Source: Mucilaginibacter gossypiicola
GTDB lineage: Bacteria > Bacteroidota > Bacteroidia > Sphingobacteriales > Sphingobacteriaceae
Reading direction: 5' to 3'
DNA: 64,000 bases
Assembly (NCBI RefSeq): GCF_900110105.1
Contig: NZ_FOCL01000001.1
Span: 186,001-250,000 of the forward strand
In this document: in pieces, positions 54,560 to 64,000 of the stretch
Position numbering within the stretch: the stretch's first letter is position 1
Layout of the letters: every line of letters begins with the position of its first letter
The notes under the pieces: generated by a model
What the model saw: the letters and a program-made list of their open reading frames with translations, nothing else
The model's database searches: none
What the model was told of the DNA's origin: nothing
Translations under genes and position numbers: made by a program

Positions 54560-56170
54560 ATGAAATATATCTTCTGCCTGCTTTGTTTATTAATTAGTCT
54601 TTCGGCAAATGCGTTAACTGATACCAACCCTTTACTCGAAGAACTAAAAAATGAAATAGCAAAGAAAAATGTATACGATGGCGCTAAGGAGGTGAGGATT
54701 CAAAAATTAAAGGTATACCAGTCAAAACTTTCACAAACAAATTATGATGCCCGGTTTGATACCTGGGATAAGCTTTATACCGAATATAAATCGTACCAAT
54801 TTGATTCGGCCTATGTTTATGTAGATAAAATGATATCGCTGAGCAGGGCAACCGGGAATAAAAAGCGGGAATATTATAGTTATGTTAAGATGGCTTTTAT
54901 TCTCCTTTCGTCGGGGATGTTTAACGAAACCTTTGATTATTTACATAAAGTAGATGTAAAGGCATTGAGCGATGCCGATAAAGTTGATTATTATTTTTTT
55001 TTAGGAAGATGCAATTATGATCTGGCAAATTACAGTAATGATAAATATTTCAGCCCCGATTACGTCTCTGCGGGCAACAGGTATATAGATTCTGCTGTTT
55101 CTTTTTGTGGAAATGACCATATAATGCATACCTATCTGCTTGCTTTGCAAAACTACCAGACAAAAGATTATAAAGAAGGCCGGATAAGGTTCAGGAAGTT
55201 ATTGGAGCGGGATATGCCAATTTCCATGCACATGCGTGCAATGGTATCATGCTCGTTAGGTGCTATTTGCCTTGAAGATAATGAACCGGACGAGGGGCTT
55301 AACTTAATGATAAGGTCGGCAATTGCTGATATAAAATCATCAACGCGGGAGAATGTGGCACTTTTTAGGGTTGCTGAGATATTATATAGGCATGGAAGCA
55401 TAAAGGATGCATACAGTTTTGTTCAGTTGGCTAAAGCCGATGCCGATTTTTATGGGGCCCGCCAGCGTAAAATACAAATAGGAGCAATTTTACCTTTAAT
55501 AGCAGCTGCCGAACTTAATAATACCGAACATCAAAGAAATCGTTTCCTGGTATTCCTGTTAGTTATTACAGCACTTGCGTTGCTGGTGGTTTTTTTCCTG
55601 GTGATGATCATTAAGCAATTAAAAAAGCTGAAGATTAAAGAAGCGATAATCGAGGGGAAAAACGTTCAGTTAAACCACATCAACGGCAAGTTGATTGAAG
55701 ATGCAAAAATTAAAGAAGAGTATATTGGTCAATTTTTTAAAGCCATATCAGGGTACATAGTCAAGCTCGAAAACTTGAAGATTTCTATCGATGCCAAGCT
55801 TTCCATGAAAAAGTATGATGCCATACATACATTTGTAGATGGCATAGACATTAAAAAGGAAAGAGAAAACCTATACTATAGTTTTGACCATATCTTTTTA
55901 AAGATCTTCCCCAATTTTATTACTGTATTTAACAGTCTTTTTGCCGAAAAAGATCAGATCTGGCCTGATGAAGATGAAGTATTAAATACAGATCTCCGCA
56001 TATTTGCCCTTATCAGAATGGGTATTGCCGATAATGAAACAATTGCCAAAATACTGGAGTATTCAGTTAATACAATTTACGTTTATAAAATGCGGATCAA
56101 GGCAAAATCATTGCACCCTGATCAGTTTGAACAACGTATTATGGATATCAAGGCTTTTGATTACGATTGA
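54560..56170 (+). CDS. SusR-like membrane regulator (DUF6377 type) with LuxR-like C-terminus
   Basis: Protein of 536 residues from ATG 54560, where the signal peptide starts ('FCLLCLLISLSANAL'). Order: periplasmic TPR-like helical sensor (about 25-335), one membrane helix (about 342-368, 'FLVFLLVITALALLVVFFLVMII'), coiled coil, and a cytoplasmic domain ending in an HTH-like segment ('DNETIAKILEYSVNTIYVYKMRIKAKS'). This is the layout of Bacteroidota SusR/DUF6377 regulators controlling adjacent SusCD genes. The SusC gene lies 512 bases downstream, so it is the likely regulator of this locus. Confidence 0.9.
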   Translation: MKYIFCLLCLLISLSANALTDTNPLLEELKNEIAKKNVYDGAKEVRIQKLKVYQSKLSQTNYDARFDTWDKLYTEYKSYQFDSAYVYVDKMISLSRATGNKKREYYSYVKMAFILLSSGMFNETFDYLHKVDVKALSDADKVDYYFFLGRCNYDLANYSNDKYFSPDYVSAGNRYIDSAVSFCGNDHIMHTYLLALQNYQTKDYKEGRIRFRKLLERDMPISMHMRAMVSCSLGAICLEDNEPDEGLNLMIRSAIADIKSSTRENVALFRVAEILYRHGSIKDAYSFVQLAKADADFYGARQRKIQIGAILPLIAAAELNNTEHQRNRFLVFLLVITALALLVVFFLVMIIKQLKKLKIKEAIIEGKNVQLNHINGKLIEDAKIKEEYIGQFFKAISGYIVKLENLKISIDAKLSMKKYDAIHTFVDGIDIKKERENLYYSFDHIFLKIFPNFITVFNSLFAEKDQIWPDEDEVLNTDLRIFALIRMGIADNETIAKILEYSVNTIYVYKMRIKAKSLHPDQFEQRIMDIKAFDYD

Positions 56171-56191
56171 CTTTTTAGGAGAAAACATGAA

Positions 56192-56233
56192 CTAAAAACC
56201 CTGTAAGATTGTTGAACTTTACAGGGTTTTTAG
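56192..56233. terminator. Intrinsic terminator after the SusR-like gene
   Basis: Perfect 15-bp stem (56192-56206 with 56219-56233), 12-base loop. The stem itself carries A-run and T-run, so it is bidirectional. It separates the regulator from the SusCD operon. Confidence 0.88.
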
Positions 56234-56682
56234 TATAAAAAGTATCATAAATGATTAAAAAAACATTATATTTTTCTTGTTGTTTTTTTATATAACTAAT
56301 TGACTTGTAGTTTTTTAAATAAAAAAAACATCGAAAAAGTTTATAAAAATTATTAAAATATACCGTTTTTCCTTTGCTAACCGTTGTGAACCTCTTTCTG
56401 AATTTATTTATAATTAAATTGCAGTAGATTTTAATCTGTAATAATTGTAAACCATTACATTTTTAAACGGCCAGTTATTGTTTACCTTATCCTGTTGCCT
56501 GCCCATTAGTTGGTGAGGGGAGATGTTTTTGATAGCATTTGTGTATATGCTTTGAGGATATTATTTGTTATAATAATCGCAAACTATATCCGCATAACTT
56601 CGTATAAAATGTGGGGGTCTCTCTTTTGCACTTTAAAAACTAAACCCAAACAACAACCAATTTCAACTAAATCTCAAATTTT
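56234..56682 (+). other. Long AT-rich leader of the SusC gene
   Basis: About 450 bases without a gene between the regulator's terminator and SusC. Many A/T runs (56270-56350) are followed by a GT-rich part (56490-56525). The promoter and SusR-type binding site should be here, but I find no clear dyad or repeat. Confidence 0.5.
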
Positions 56683-59664
56683 ATGCAAATTAAACATTTA
56701 CTCAACGTATGTTTCTTTGCTGTTTTTCTCTTTTTGATGGAGCCTGCTATGGCCCAGAATAAGGTGATAACCGGTAAAGTAACTGACAAAAAGGATGGCT
56801 CTCCTTTGATAGGAGTATCGGTAGTAACAGCCGTTGGAGCTTCAGGCGGGGCTATCACTACAGCAGACGGATCTTATCGTATATCGGTACCCTCAACTGC
56901 CAAAAGCCTTACATTTACATATGTAGGATATTCAAATCTTACAGTTCCTATCAATGGGCAATCGCAAATTAATGTGAGCATGGAGTCGGCCAGTAAGGCC
57001 CTTAATGAAGTAGTTGTGGTAGGTTACGGTACCCAGAGGGTAAAAGACGCCACAGGATCGGTAGCTTCGTTAAGCACCAAGGATTTCAATAAAGGGCAAA
57101 TCGCAACTCCGGATCAGTTACTTCAGGGCCGTATTGCAGGTGTAACAGTTACGCCTGGCAGTGGTGAGCCCGGAAGCGGTGCTTCGATAAATATCAGGGG
57201 TACAGGCTCAATAAGGGCCGGGAATGACCCTTTATATGTAATTGATGGTGTGCCGGTATCTAATGATTCGTATGCCGCCTCAAGTGCAGCAAGCCCTATC
57301 GGGATGTCATCTGCGCGTAACCCGCTTTCTTTTCTTAACCCTGCTGATATCGAAAATATTTCGGTATTGAAAGACGCTTCTGCATCTGCCATTTATGGTT
57401 CAAGAGGAGCCAACGGTGTTGTGTTGATCACAACAAGAAAAGGCAGAAAGGGGCAGGGTATACAATTTTCTGAAAATACTTCATATTCAACAGCCGCAAA
57501 CCGTTATAAACTGCTCAGTGCTTCACAATTTCTTCAGGCTGTTGCTGCAACCGGTGCTGATGCTGATGCTATTAATAAGGGTGCAAATACCAACTGGCAA
57601 GATCAGATATTAAGAAAAGTGTTTTCCCAAAATTTTAATTTAGGCTTTGGCGGTGCAACCGGCGGTTTTGTTTATCGTGTATCCGGAAGCTATGATGATC
57701 AAAATGGTATTATCAAAAAGTCGGGATTAAAACGCGGCACCGTAAGGATCAATGCTACCCAGTCTTTATATAAAGATGTTGTAAAGCTTGATCTTAACGT
57801 GCTGGGATCAAATGTAAAAAACGTTTATGCGCCTATTACCAATAACGCGGGTTTCCAGGGGAGCCTAATCGGCGCCACTATTGGCCTAAATCCAACTTAC
57901 CCGGTAAAAAACCCCGATGGTACTTATTACTATGATGGCAGTAGCCTTAACCCGGTGGATATGCTCAACAATACCTGGGATAGGGACAACGTAGACCGCG
58001 TTTTAGCCAATTTAGGGCTGAGCGTTAAACTTACACGGAATTTAACTTACCGTGGTACTTACGGCAATGATTATTCACTGGCTAAACGTTATACTTTTTA
58101 TGATCCAAGGATTCAGGGTTATACAAGCAGCAGTACTATCAGAGGCAAAACTACCCCGGCTATTTCAGGTACCGGTATGGGAGCCTTGCAAACCGTTAAA
58201 CTTGGTAACGAAATCACTGAACAAACTTTAACTTATGATAAAAAATGGACTGATAATAGCTCATTGACAATATTGGGCGGTTATTCATACCAGGTATTTA
58301 ACAACAAAAGTTTCAATGATATCAGATATAAAACGTCACAAGCTAATGTGCTGGTGAAAAATATAAATGATTTTCAAAATCCATTTCCTGTATTCGGTGA
58401 TACATCCCGCTCAAAGTTACAATCATACTATGCCCGTATAAATTATTCATTTAAAGATAGATATCTGTTAACTGCAACAGTACGTACAGATGGCTCTTCT
58501 AAGTTTGGTAAAAACAATCATTATGCTACTTTCCCGGCCTTAGCTGTTAAATGGAAGATCATGAATGAGAGTTTTGCTCCAAAAGGCATCTTTGATGATT
58601 TGAGCCTGCGTTTAAATTATGGTAAAACAGGTAACCAGGAATTTCCTCCATATCAGTCACTTCCGGTATGGCAATATGATTTGGCTGGGGGCTCAAGCCA
58701 GCTTTATGCGGCTAATCCTGATCTGAAGTGGGAAACAACAACAAATTATGGTGCTGGGATCGACTTCGCCATCTTTAATAATAGGGTTACAGGTAGCATT
58801 GACTACTTCAATAAAAGCACAAAAGATTTGCTTTTCCTGAAGTACTTTGCACAACCAGCCCCGTTCCCGGCAATATGGGTTAACCTACCGGGTAATGTAG
58901 TAAATAAAGGTTTAGAGTTTGGTTTAAGCGTGGCGGCTGTTCAGGGAACTAAATTTACCTGGGATGTTAATTATAATATGACGTTTTTGAAAAACAACGT
59001 CAAAGGCTTTGAGCAACTGGTAGTGCAAACAGGTGCTATAAGCGGCCAGGGATTATCTGGTGCATTTTCCCAGGTTATTCAAAACAATTACCCATTGTTT
59101 ACTTTTAAAGTTGCCCAATATAATGGCCTTGATAAAGATGGTTTCGGCATTTATCCTAACGGTATTGATGTGCAAACATTGCAGGGTAGTGCACTGCCTA
59201 AGTTTACAGCAAGCTTAACCAATAATTTCACTTATGGCAACTGGAATTTAAGCGTTTTCCTTAATGCGGTAACAGGTTTTTACATTTATGATAACACGGC
59301 AAACGCTTATTTCTATCGTGGTAGCTTGTTAACAGGTCACAATGTTTCTACTGATGTTGCATTTACTAATGAAAATCCACTTAACTCCGGGCAGGTATCT
59401 ACCCGATGGCTCGAAAAAGGTGACTTTGTTCGTCTTTCAAATGTGACCCTGGGTTATACATTCCAATTGAAAAACAGTAAATTTATTAAATCCCTAAGGG
59501 CGGCACTTACTGGTCAAAACTTAGCCATTATAACCAGTTATAAAGGACTTGATCCTGAAATAAATGTTAATAAGGACATCAATAGTGTACCATCAAGGGG
59601 TATCGATTACACTGCATACCCTAAAGCACGTACATATACATTTGGTTTAACTGCAGGATTTTAA
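56683..59664 (+). CDS. SusC/RagA-type TonB-linked outer-membrane receptor
   Basis: Full-length SusC protein, 993 residues: signal peptide (to about 25), CarboxypepD_reg-like domain (about 28-110), 'ALNEVVVVGYGTQ' TonB-box-like linker, plug ('DQLLQGRIAGVTVTPGSGEPGSG', 'DASASAIYGSRGANGVVLITT') and barrel ending 'AYPKARTYTFGLTAGF' with terminal Phe. No STN domain, which fits control by the SusR-like regulator rather than ECF/FecR. Imports the ligand captured by the SusD encoded 10 bases downstream; substrate unknown because no glycoside hydrolase is present in the window. Confidence 0.97.
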   Translation: MQIKHLLNVCFFAVFLFLMEPAMAQNKVITGKVTDKKDGSPLIGVSVVTAVGASGGAITTADGSYRISVPSTAKSLTFTYVGYSNLTVPINGQSQINVSMESASKALNEVVVVGYGTQRVKDATGSVASLSTKDFNKGQIATPDQLLQGRIAGVTVTPGSGEPGSGASINIRGTGSIRAGNDPLYVIDGVPVSNDSYAASSAASPIGMSSARNPLSFLNPADIENISVLKDASASAIYGSRGANGVVLITTRKGRKGQGIQFSENTSYSTAANRYKLLSASQFLQAVAATGADADAINKGANTNWQDQILRKVFSQNFNLGFGGATGGFVYRVSGSYDDQNGIIKKSGLKRGTVRINATQSLYKDVVKLDLNVLGSNVKNVYAPITNNAGFQGSLIGATIGLNPTYPVKNPDGTYYYDGSSLNPVDMLNNTWDRDNVDRVLANLGLSVKLTRNLTYRGTYGNDYSLAKRYTFYDPRIQGYTSSSTIRGKTTPAISGTGMGALQTVKLGNEITEQTLTYDKKWTDNSSLTILGGYSYQVFNNKSFNDIRYKTSQANVLVKNINDFQNPFPVFGDTSRSKLQSYYARINYSFKDRYLLTATVRTDGSSKFGKNNHYATFPALAVKWKIMNESFAPKGIFDDLSLRLNYGKTGNQEFPPYQSLPVWQYDLAGGSSQLYAANPDLKWETTTNYGAGIDFAIFNNRVTGSIDYFNKSTKDLLFLKYFAQPAPFPAIWVNLPGNVVNKGLEFGLSVAAVQGTKFTWDVNYNMTFLKNNVKGFEQLVVQTGAISGQGLSGAFSQVIQNNYPLFTFKVAQYNGLDKDGFGIYPNGIDVQTLQGSALPKFTASLTNNFTYGNWNLSVFLNAVTGFYIYDNTANAYFYRGSLLTGHNVSTDVAFTNENPLNSGQVSTRWLEKGDFVRLSNVTLGYTFQLKNSKFIKSLRAALTGQNLAIITSYKGLDPEINVNKDINSVPSRGIDYTAYPKARTYTFGLTAGF

Positions 59665-59674
59665 AAGTAAATAA

Positions 59675-61222
59675 ATGAAAAAATTAATAGAAAGAACGGG
59701 TGTTGTTTGTTTGGCAGCATCGTTACTGGCAATAATGAGCTGTGCAAAACTTGATGAACAAGTTACAGGCTCAAAAGTGATAAGGGAGGGTAGTAATGGT
59801 TCTGCATCTGATTTGAAAGGGGTTTATACTCAATTAAATGGACAGTCAGACCAGGCAAATACTTATGCATTGCAAGAACACCCTACCGACGAAATGATGG
59901 GCCCAACAAGGGGTACAGACTGGGGCGATTTTGGCACATGGCGTAAATTGCATACCCATACGTGGGACGCTTTCCATAACCAGATAAGTGATACCTGGGA
60001 TCAATTAAATACAGGTGTTTTCCGGGCAACCCAGGTTATAAATTCATCGCAATCGAGCGCTCAAACCAAAGCCGAAGCGAGTTTTCTGAGAGCATACTTT
60101 ATGTTTCAGGTTGTTGACCTGTATGGTCAGGCACCATTCAGGGATCCGGCAGCTCCAGCAACCGATAATCCTAAAGTTTATAGTCGGAGTGCCGCAACAG
60201 ATTTTATAATAAATGACCTGCGATTCGCCGAAACAAATCTTGGAGCCTCCGCGTCCGCCGGTATCGCAAGTAAAGCTTCTGCCGAAGCGCTGTTGGCCAA
60301 AGTGTACCTTAATAAAGCTGTATATAAGGCTACTACCGTTGGGGGGCCATTTACTTTTGCTAAAACAGATATGGATAGCGTTATAGTATTTGCTAACCGG
60401 GTTGCCGATGCAGGTTACCAATTGGAGCCTGCAGGTAAATATTTCCAGGAGTTTGCCTGGGATAATAGCGATAAGTCAAAAGGTATCATATTCGGTATAA
60501 TCAACACCTCCACAAATGCGCCGGCCAATACCCACAATCGCTGGAGAATGGGTATGCACTATAATCAATCACCAAGTGGATGGAACGGTTTTACAACCCT
60601 TGCCGACTTTTACAATGCATTTGATCCAAAAGATGAAAGGCGTGGCGGTTCGTATCCAGAACTTACCGACCGTAACGGATTAAACACAGGTTTCCTGGTT
60701 GGGCAGCAATATGGCCCGGGCCACGTTGCCCTTAAACAACGTGGCGGCTCTCCGCTTGTTTTTACGCCAGACGTAAACCTCAATTATTCTACAGAGGCGC
60801 AGGGTATCCGTGTTATTAAATATTTTCCGCACCCAGCAGCAGATGGCTCTGTTAACGACGACTTCGCTACAAACACTTATATCTTTTTACGTTTTGCTGA
60901 TGTTAGGTTAATGAAGGCAGAGGCAATACTTAGAGGCGGTTCTGATCCGAATGGTGAATCAGCCCTCGCTATCGTAAATGGCGTAAGGACCCCTCGCGGA
61001 GCTACTGCCCTGGCGACTTTAGATTTGAAAGCAATGCTCGCTGAACGCGGTTTCGAGTTGTATTATGAAGGCTGGAGGCGAAATGACCTGATCAGGTTTG
61101 AGAAATTTAACGATCCGGTTGATCAGCGTCCAAACAAAAGCGACAAAACCAGGACTGTGTATCCCATCCCGGCCCGTGCTGTCGACTCTAACCCTAACCT
61201 TAAACAAAACGCAGGTTATTAA
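59675..61222 (+). CDS. SusD/RagB-family lipoprotein
   Basis: Surface nutrient-binding lipoprotein of 515 residues, ATG 59675. Lipobox 'IMSC' after 'LAASLLA'. SusD blocks: 'TKAEASFLRAYFMFQVVDLYGQAPFRD' near residue 130, 'ADVRLMKAEAILRGG' and the C-terminal 'LAERGFELYYEGWRRNDLIRFEKF'. Forms the lid of the SusC barrel upstream. A hairpin follows the stop, then the FG-GAP protein gene on the same strand. Confidence 0.96.
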   Translation: MKKLIERTGVVCLAASLLAIMSCAKLDEQVTGSKVIREGSNGSASDLKGVYTQLNGQSDQANTYALQEHPTDEMMGPTRGTDWGDFGTWRKLHTHTWDAFHNQISDTWDQLNTGVFRATQVINSSQSSAQTKAEASFLRAYFMFQVVDLYGQAPFRDPAAPATDNPKVYSRSAATDFIINDLRFAETNLGASASAGIASKASAEALLAKVYLNKAVYKATTVGGPFTFAKTDMDSVIVFANRVADAGYQLEPAGKYFQEFAWDNSDKSKGIIFGIINTSTNAPANTHNRWRMGMHYNQSPSGWNGFTTLADFYNAFDPKDERRGGSYPELTDRNGLNTGFLVGQQYGPGHVALKQRGGSPLVFTPDVNLNYSTEAQGIRVIKYFPHPAADGSVNDDFATNTYIFLRFADVRLMKAEAILRGGSDPNGESALAIVNGVRTPRGATALATLDLKAMLAERGFELYYEGWRRNDLIRFEKFNDPVDQRPNKSDKTRTVYPIPARAVDSNPNLKQNAGY

Positions 61223-61248
61223 TAGTTGAGATTTATTTGATTGAAAGG

Positions 61249-61281
61249 AACGTAGCGGAAAACTCCGCTACGTTTGTTTTA
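61249..61281 (+). terminator. Hairpin between SusD and FG-GAP genes, terminator or attenuator
   Basis: Perfect 11-bp stem AACGTAGCGGA (61249-61259) with TCCGCTACGTT (61264-61274), four-base loop, then TGTTTT. It lies only 19 bases before the next ATG, so it may reduce rather than end transcription. Confidence 0.72.
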
Positions 61282-61292
61282 TCCCCGATTAT

Positions 61293-64000
61293 ATGCATCC
61301 AAAGATACCCCTGTTTCTACTTGGTTTAACCCTTACTATACTTTGCGCCTGTAATGGCGCCAATAAACAAACCCTGTTTACGCTGCAAAACAACGAAGCT
61401 ATAGGTATAAACTTTGCTAACCAGCTCAATGATCAGGACCGTACAAACGTTTTTACTTTCCGTAATTATTACAATGGCGGCGGGGTAGCAATCGGTGATG
61501 TTAATAATGACGGTTTAAACGACGTTTATTTAACCTCAAACATGGGAGGAAACCAGCTTTATATCAACAAAGGGAATTGGAAATTCGAAAACGTAACTGA
61601 TAAAGCTGGGGTTAAAGGTACCAAGTACTGGAGTACCGGCGCAACAATGGTTGATATTAATGGCGACGGATGGCTTGATATTTACGTTTGTCATAGTGGT
61701 AACGCGCACGGCAACGAAAAAGGGAATGAACTATTTATAAATCAACATGATGGAACGTTTAAAGAAGAGGCCCAAAAGTATGGTCTGGTAGATAATGGAT
61801 TATCAACCCAGGCCATATTTTTCGACTATGATAATGACGGTGACCTTGATTGTTTTGTGCTGAATAATTCTTTCAGGCCCATAGAGTCCTTCGATTTTAG
61901 TAAAAACCTTCGTGCTGTTGTTGACGAGCTGGGCGGAGCGCGTTTGTACCGTAACGATGGCGGACACTTCACCAATGTAACTAAAGAGGCCGGTATCTAT
62001 TCAAGTGATATTGGCTTTGGTTTAGGTGTTTCTGTTGCAGATATAAATCAAGATGGGTATCCCGATATTTATGTGTCTAACGATTTTTTTGAGCGTGATT
62101 ATCTCTACATCAACCAAAAAAACGGGACTTTCAAAGAGGACATCCAAAATGAAACCGGTCACCTGAGCCTGGCGTCAATGGGATCGGACATTGCCGATAT
62201 CAATAACGATGGGCAATATGATATTTTCACTACAGAGATGCTCCCCGAAGGTGATCAGCGGTTAAAAAAGATGACAGCGTTTGAATCCTACGACGTAATC
62301 AAAGCAAAACAACGCGACGGCTATTATAACCAATACATGCAAAACTGCCTGCAGGTAAACAACGGCGATGGCACTTTCTCTGAAACCGCCTTTTATTCGG
62401 GCGTAGCCGCTACCGACTGGAGCTGGGGCGCGCTGATGTTTGATATGGACAATGATGGCTGGAAAGATATCTTCGTATCAAACGGAATTTATAAGGACCT
62501 TACCGATCAGGATTATATCGAGTTTTTAGGCAATCGCGATAATATGGCAAAGATTGCCGAAGGCAGGAAGAAGTTTGACTATAAGGATTTTACAGACAAA
62601 ATGGGTTCGTCGCCCCAGTCAAACTATGCTTATTTAAATAACCACAACCTTACATTTACTAATAAATCGGCCGATTTTGGTTTGGATAAGCCGGGCTTCA
62701 GCAATGGATCATCTTATGCTGATCTGGATAATGACGGCGATAACGATTTGGTTGTAAACAATGAAAACGCGCTGGTGTCCGTCTTTAAAAATAATGCCGA
62801 AAAAAATGGGAATCATTACATTCAGTTAAAGTTAAAAGGAGCGGGGTTAAATACTTTTGGAGTAGGCGCTACTGTCAAAGTGTTTATGAAAGGTAGTTCA
62901 CTCATTTATTATAATCAACCAACCCGTGGGTTCCAAAGCTGTACATCGCCTAATTTACTTACTATTGGTACTGGTAAATACAAATCAATTGATTCGGTAC
63001 AGGTGATTTGGCCAGGGAATAATTACCAGTTATTGAAAAGCGTCGCCGCAGATAAAGTTTACGTTATTAAGCAAGCTGACGCCAATTTGAAATATAACAG
63101 GACAAAGCCTCCTGTTAAACCAATGTTTGCCGATGTTACCAAATCAATATTTGATAGCATTCCGAGGCATAAAGAAGATGATTTTATCGACTTTGATAAT
63201 GAACGCCTGATGCTTCAGATGTTATCGACTGAAAACCCCTACATGGCAACCGGCGATGTAAATGGCGATGGACTGACTGATTTTTACTTCGGGAGCTCAA
63301 AAAATAGTTTTGCAGCCATCTATATCCAACAAAAAGATGGGCGATTTAAACAAACCATTCCCGATGATTTTAAAAAGCAAGGGTATCTTGAAAATGCAGG
63401 CGCTGTTTTTGGCGATTTTGATGGCGACGGCGACCAGGATCTGATCATAGGAGTAGGTGGCAATGCCGATGAAGCAGAAACCCCGATTTATAATCCGCGT
63501 TTTTTTGTGAATGATGGCAAGGGCAATTTTCATCGTGATCCTGAAAGGACGTTACACGCTGCTGTTAATGCTTCGGTAATTGTTTCGGCAGATTATGACG
63601 GCGACGGCAAGCCCGACGTCTTTGTTGGCGGCAGGAGCGTGCCCGGCCTTTATGGTTGCTCGCCCCAATCATTTGTTTTTCATAATAATGGTAATGGGCA
63701 TTTTACGGATGTATCCAAAGCAGTGTTAGGCAATGATACAAAACTGGGAATGGTAACAGCTGCCAAATGGGCCGATATTGACAACAATGGTTCACCCGAT
63801 TTGATAGTAGCAGGTAACTGGATGGGGATCCGGATCTTCAAGAACAATAAGGGAAAGTTTACTGAAGATAAGCAACTGGCCAATTACAAAGGCTGGTGGA
63901 GCAGCCTGGAAGTTGCCGATGTAGATGGGGACGGTATACTTGATATTATTGGCGGCAACATTGGTCTTAATTCAAAATTCAGGGCGTCATTTGATCAACC
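61293..64000 (+). CDS. FG-GAP/VCBS-repeat lipoprotein with ASPIC/UnbV domain, truncated by window edge
   Basis: Open frame of 902 residues from ATG 61293 to the right edge, with no stop. The N-terminus carries a signal peptide with lipobox 'LCAC' followed by NGAN. It holds many beta-propeller FG-GAP/VCBS units with calcium-loop motifs D-x-[DN]-x-D-G: 'DVNNDGLND', 'DINGDGWLD', 'DYDNDGDLD', 'DINQDGYPD', 'DFDGDGDQD', 'DVDGDGILD'. An ASPIC/UnbV-like segment ('LNTFGVGATVKVF' to 'DSVQVIWPG') lies near residues 510-585, followed by a second propeller. Often found next to SusCD genes; probably a calcium-stabilised surface binding protein. Its length exceeds 900 residues and the C-terminus is unseen. 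Confidence 0.93.
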   Translation, partial: MHPKIPLFLLGLTLTILCACNGANKQTLFTLQNNEAIGINFANQLNDQDRTNVFTFRNYYNGGGVAIGDVNNDGLNDVYLTSNMGGNQLYINKGNWKFENVTDKAGVKGTKYWSTGATMVDINGDGWLDIYVCHSGNAHGNEKGNELFINQHDGTFKEEAQKYGLVDNGLSTQAIFFDYDNDGDLDCFVLNNSFRPIESFDFSKNLRAVVDELGGARLYRNDGGHFTNVTKEAGIYSSDIGFGLGVSVADINQDGYPDIYVSNDFFERDYLYINQKNGTFKEDIQNETGHLSLASMGSDIADINNDGQYDIFTTEMLPEGDQRLKKMTAFESYDVIKAKQRDGYYNQYMQNCLQVNNGDGTFSETAFYSGVAATDWSWGALMFDMDNDGWKDIFVSNGIYKDLTDQDYIEFLGNRDNMAKIAEGRKKFDYKDFTDKMGSSPQSNYAYLNNHNLTFTNKSADFGLDKPGFSNGSSYADLDNDGDNDLVVNNENALVSVFKNNAEKNGNHYIQLKLKGAGLNTFGVGATVKVFMKGSSLIYYNQPTRGFQSCTSPNLLTIGTGKYKSIDSVQVIWPGNNYQLLKSVAADKVYVIKQADANLKYNRTKPPVKPMFADVTKSIFDSIPRHKEDDFIDFDNERLMLQMLSTENPYMATGDVNGDGLTDFYFGSSKNSFAAIYIQQKDGRFKQTIPDDFKKQGYLENAGAVFGDFDGDGDQDLIIGVGGNADEAETPIYNPRFFVNDGKGNFHRDPERTLHAAVNASVIVSADYDGDGKPDVFVGGRSVPGLYGCSPQSFVFHNNGNGHFTDVSKAVLGNDTKLGMVTAAKWADIDNNGSPDLIVAGNWMGIRIFKNNKGKFTEDKQLANYKGWWSSLEVADVDGDGILDIIGGNIGLNSKFRASFDQ

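Noticed and set aside
60044..60421. 125-residue minus-strand ORF
   Set aside because: Antisense to SusD; no recognisable features.
1..64000. Mobile element or prophage
   Set aside because: No transposase, integrase, phage structural gene or terminal inverted repeats were seen, and gene style is uniform throughout.

Overview
The window reads as chromosomal DNA of a Bacteroidota bacterium, most probably a soil or freshwater Sphingobacteriaceae member (Mucilaginibacter/Pedobacter-like). The signs are two SusC/SusD pairs, an ECF sigma/FecR system beside a TonB receptor, a type IX secretion (T9SS) type-B sorting-domain protein followed by a PorP/SprF protein, a PQQ sugar dehydrogenase with a c-type cytochrome, a Bacteroidota-type arginine decarboxylase, and starts that mostly lack a Shine-Dalgarno sequence. 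The genus is inferred. I see no rRNA, tRNA, CRISPR array, prophage or insertion sequence.

Layout. 1-6870: right end of a polysaccharide-utilisation-type operon (SusC, SusD, two surface lipoproteins with DUF4959/DUF5000-like and DUF4998-like domains) closed by a strong terminator. 6902-11500: MFS efflux pump with ArsR regulator, a small protein, an Lrp/AsnC regulator divergent from a threonine dehydrogenase-like enzyme, and a second primary-type sigma factor. 11736-16272: secreted GH35 beta-galactosidase with a LacI-type operator in its leader, then a 7TM hybrid histidine kinase. 16371-22062: compact four-gene operon of TonB receptor, ECF sigma factor, FecR anti-sigma and a protein joining the STN signalling domain to surface repeats. 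22106-28017: secreted RidA-like protein, cytochrome c plus PQQ dehydrogenase, Gly/Asn-rich secreted protein, LacI regulator, serine hydrolase. 28018-36548: arylesterase/ABC ATPase/permease cluster (tesA-ybbA-ybbP order) with a MarR regulator divergent from a heterodimeric ABC exporter. 36698-43086: Nudix-type regulator, T9SS cargo with PorP/SprF, and two small hydrophilic proteins. 43145-50641: arginine decarboxylase, GlxA/AraC regulator, DoxX proteins, RibD-like reductase, small HTH protein, membrane-anchored protein, serine hydrolase with TPRs. 51054-54078: phosphohexomutase, RRM RNA-binding protein, secreted unknown. 54560-64000: second Sus-type locus with SusR-like (DUF6377-type) regulator, SusC, SusD and a large FG-GAP/ASPIC-UnbV lipoprotein running off the right edge.

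How the genes work together. The theme is sensing, import and processing of extracellular organic matter at the outer membrane. Three signalling designs appear: an ECF/FecR/STN cascade with its STN domain on a separate protein, a SusR-like membrane regulator ahead of a SusCD pair, and a stand-alone hybrid kinase. Several intergenic regions carry clear dyads or phased direct repeats that look like operators; these and the split STN system are the observations most worth following.
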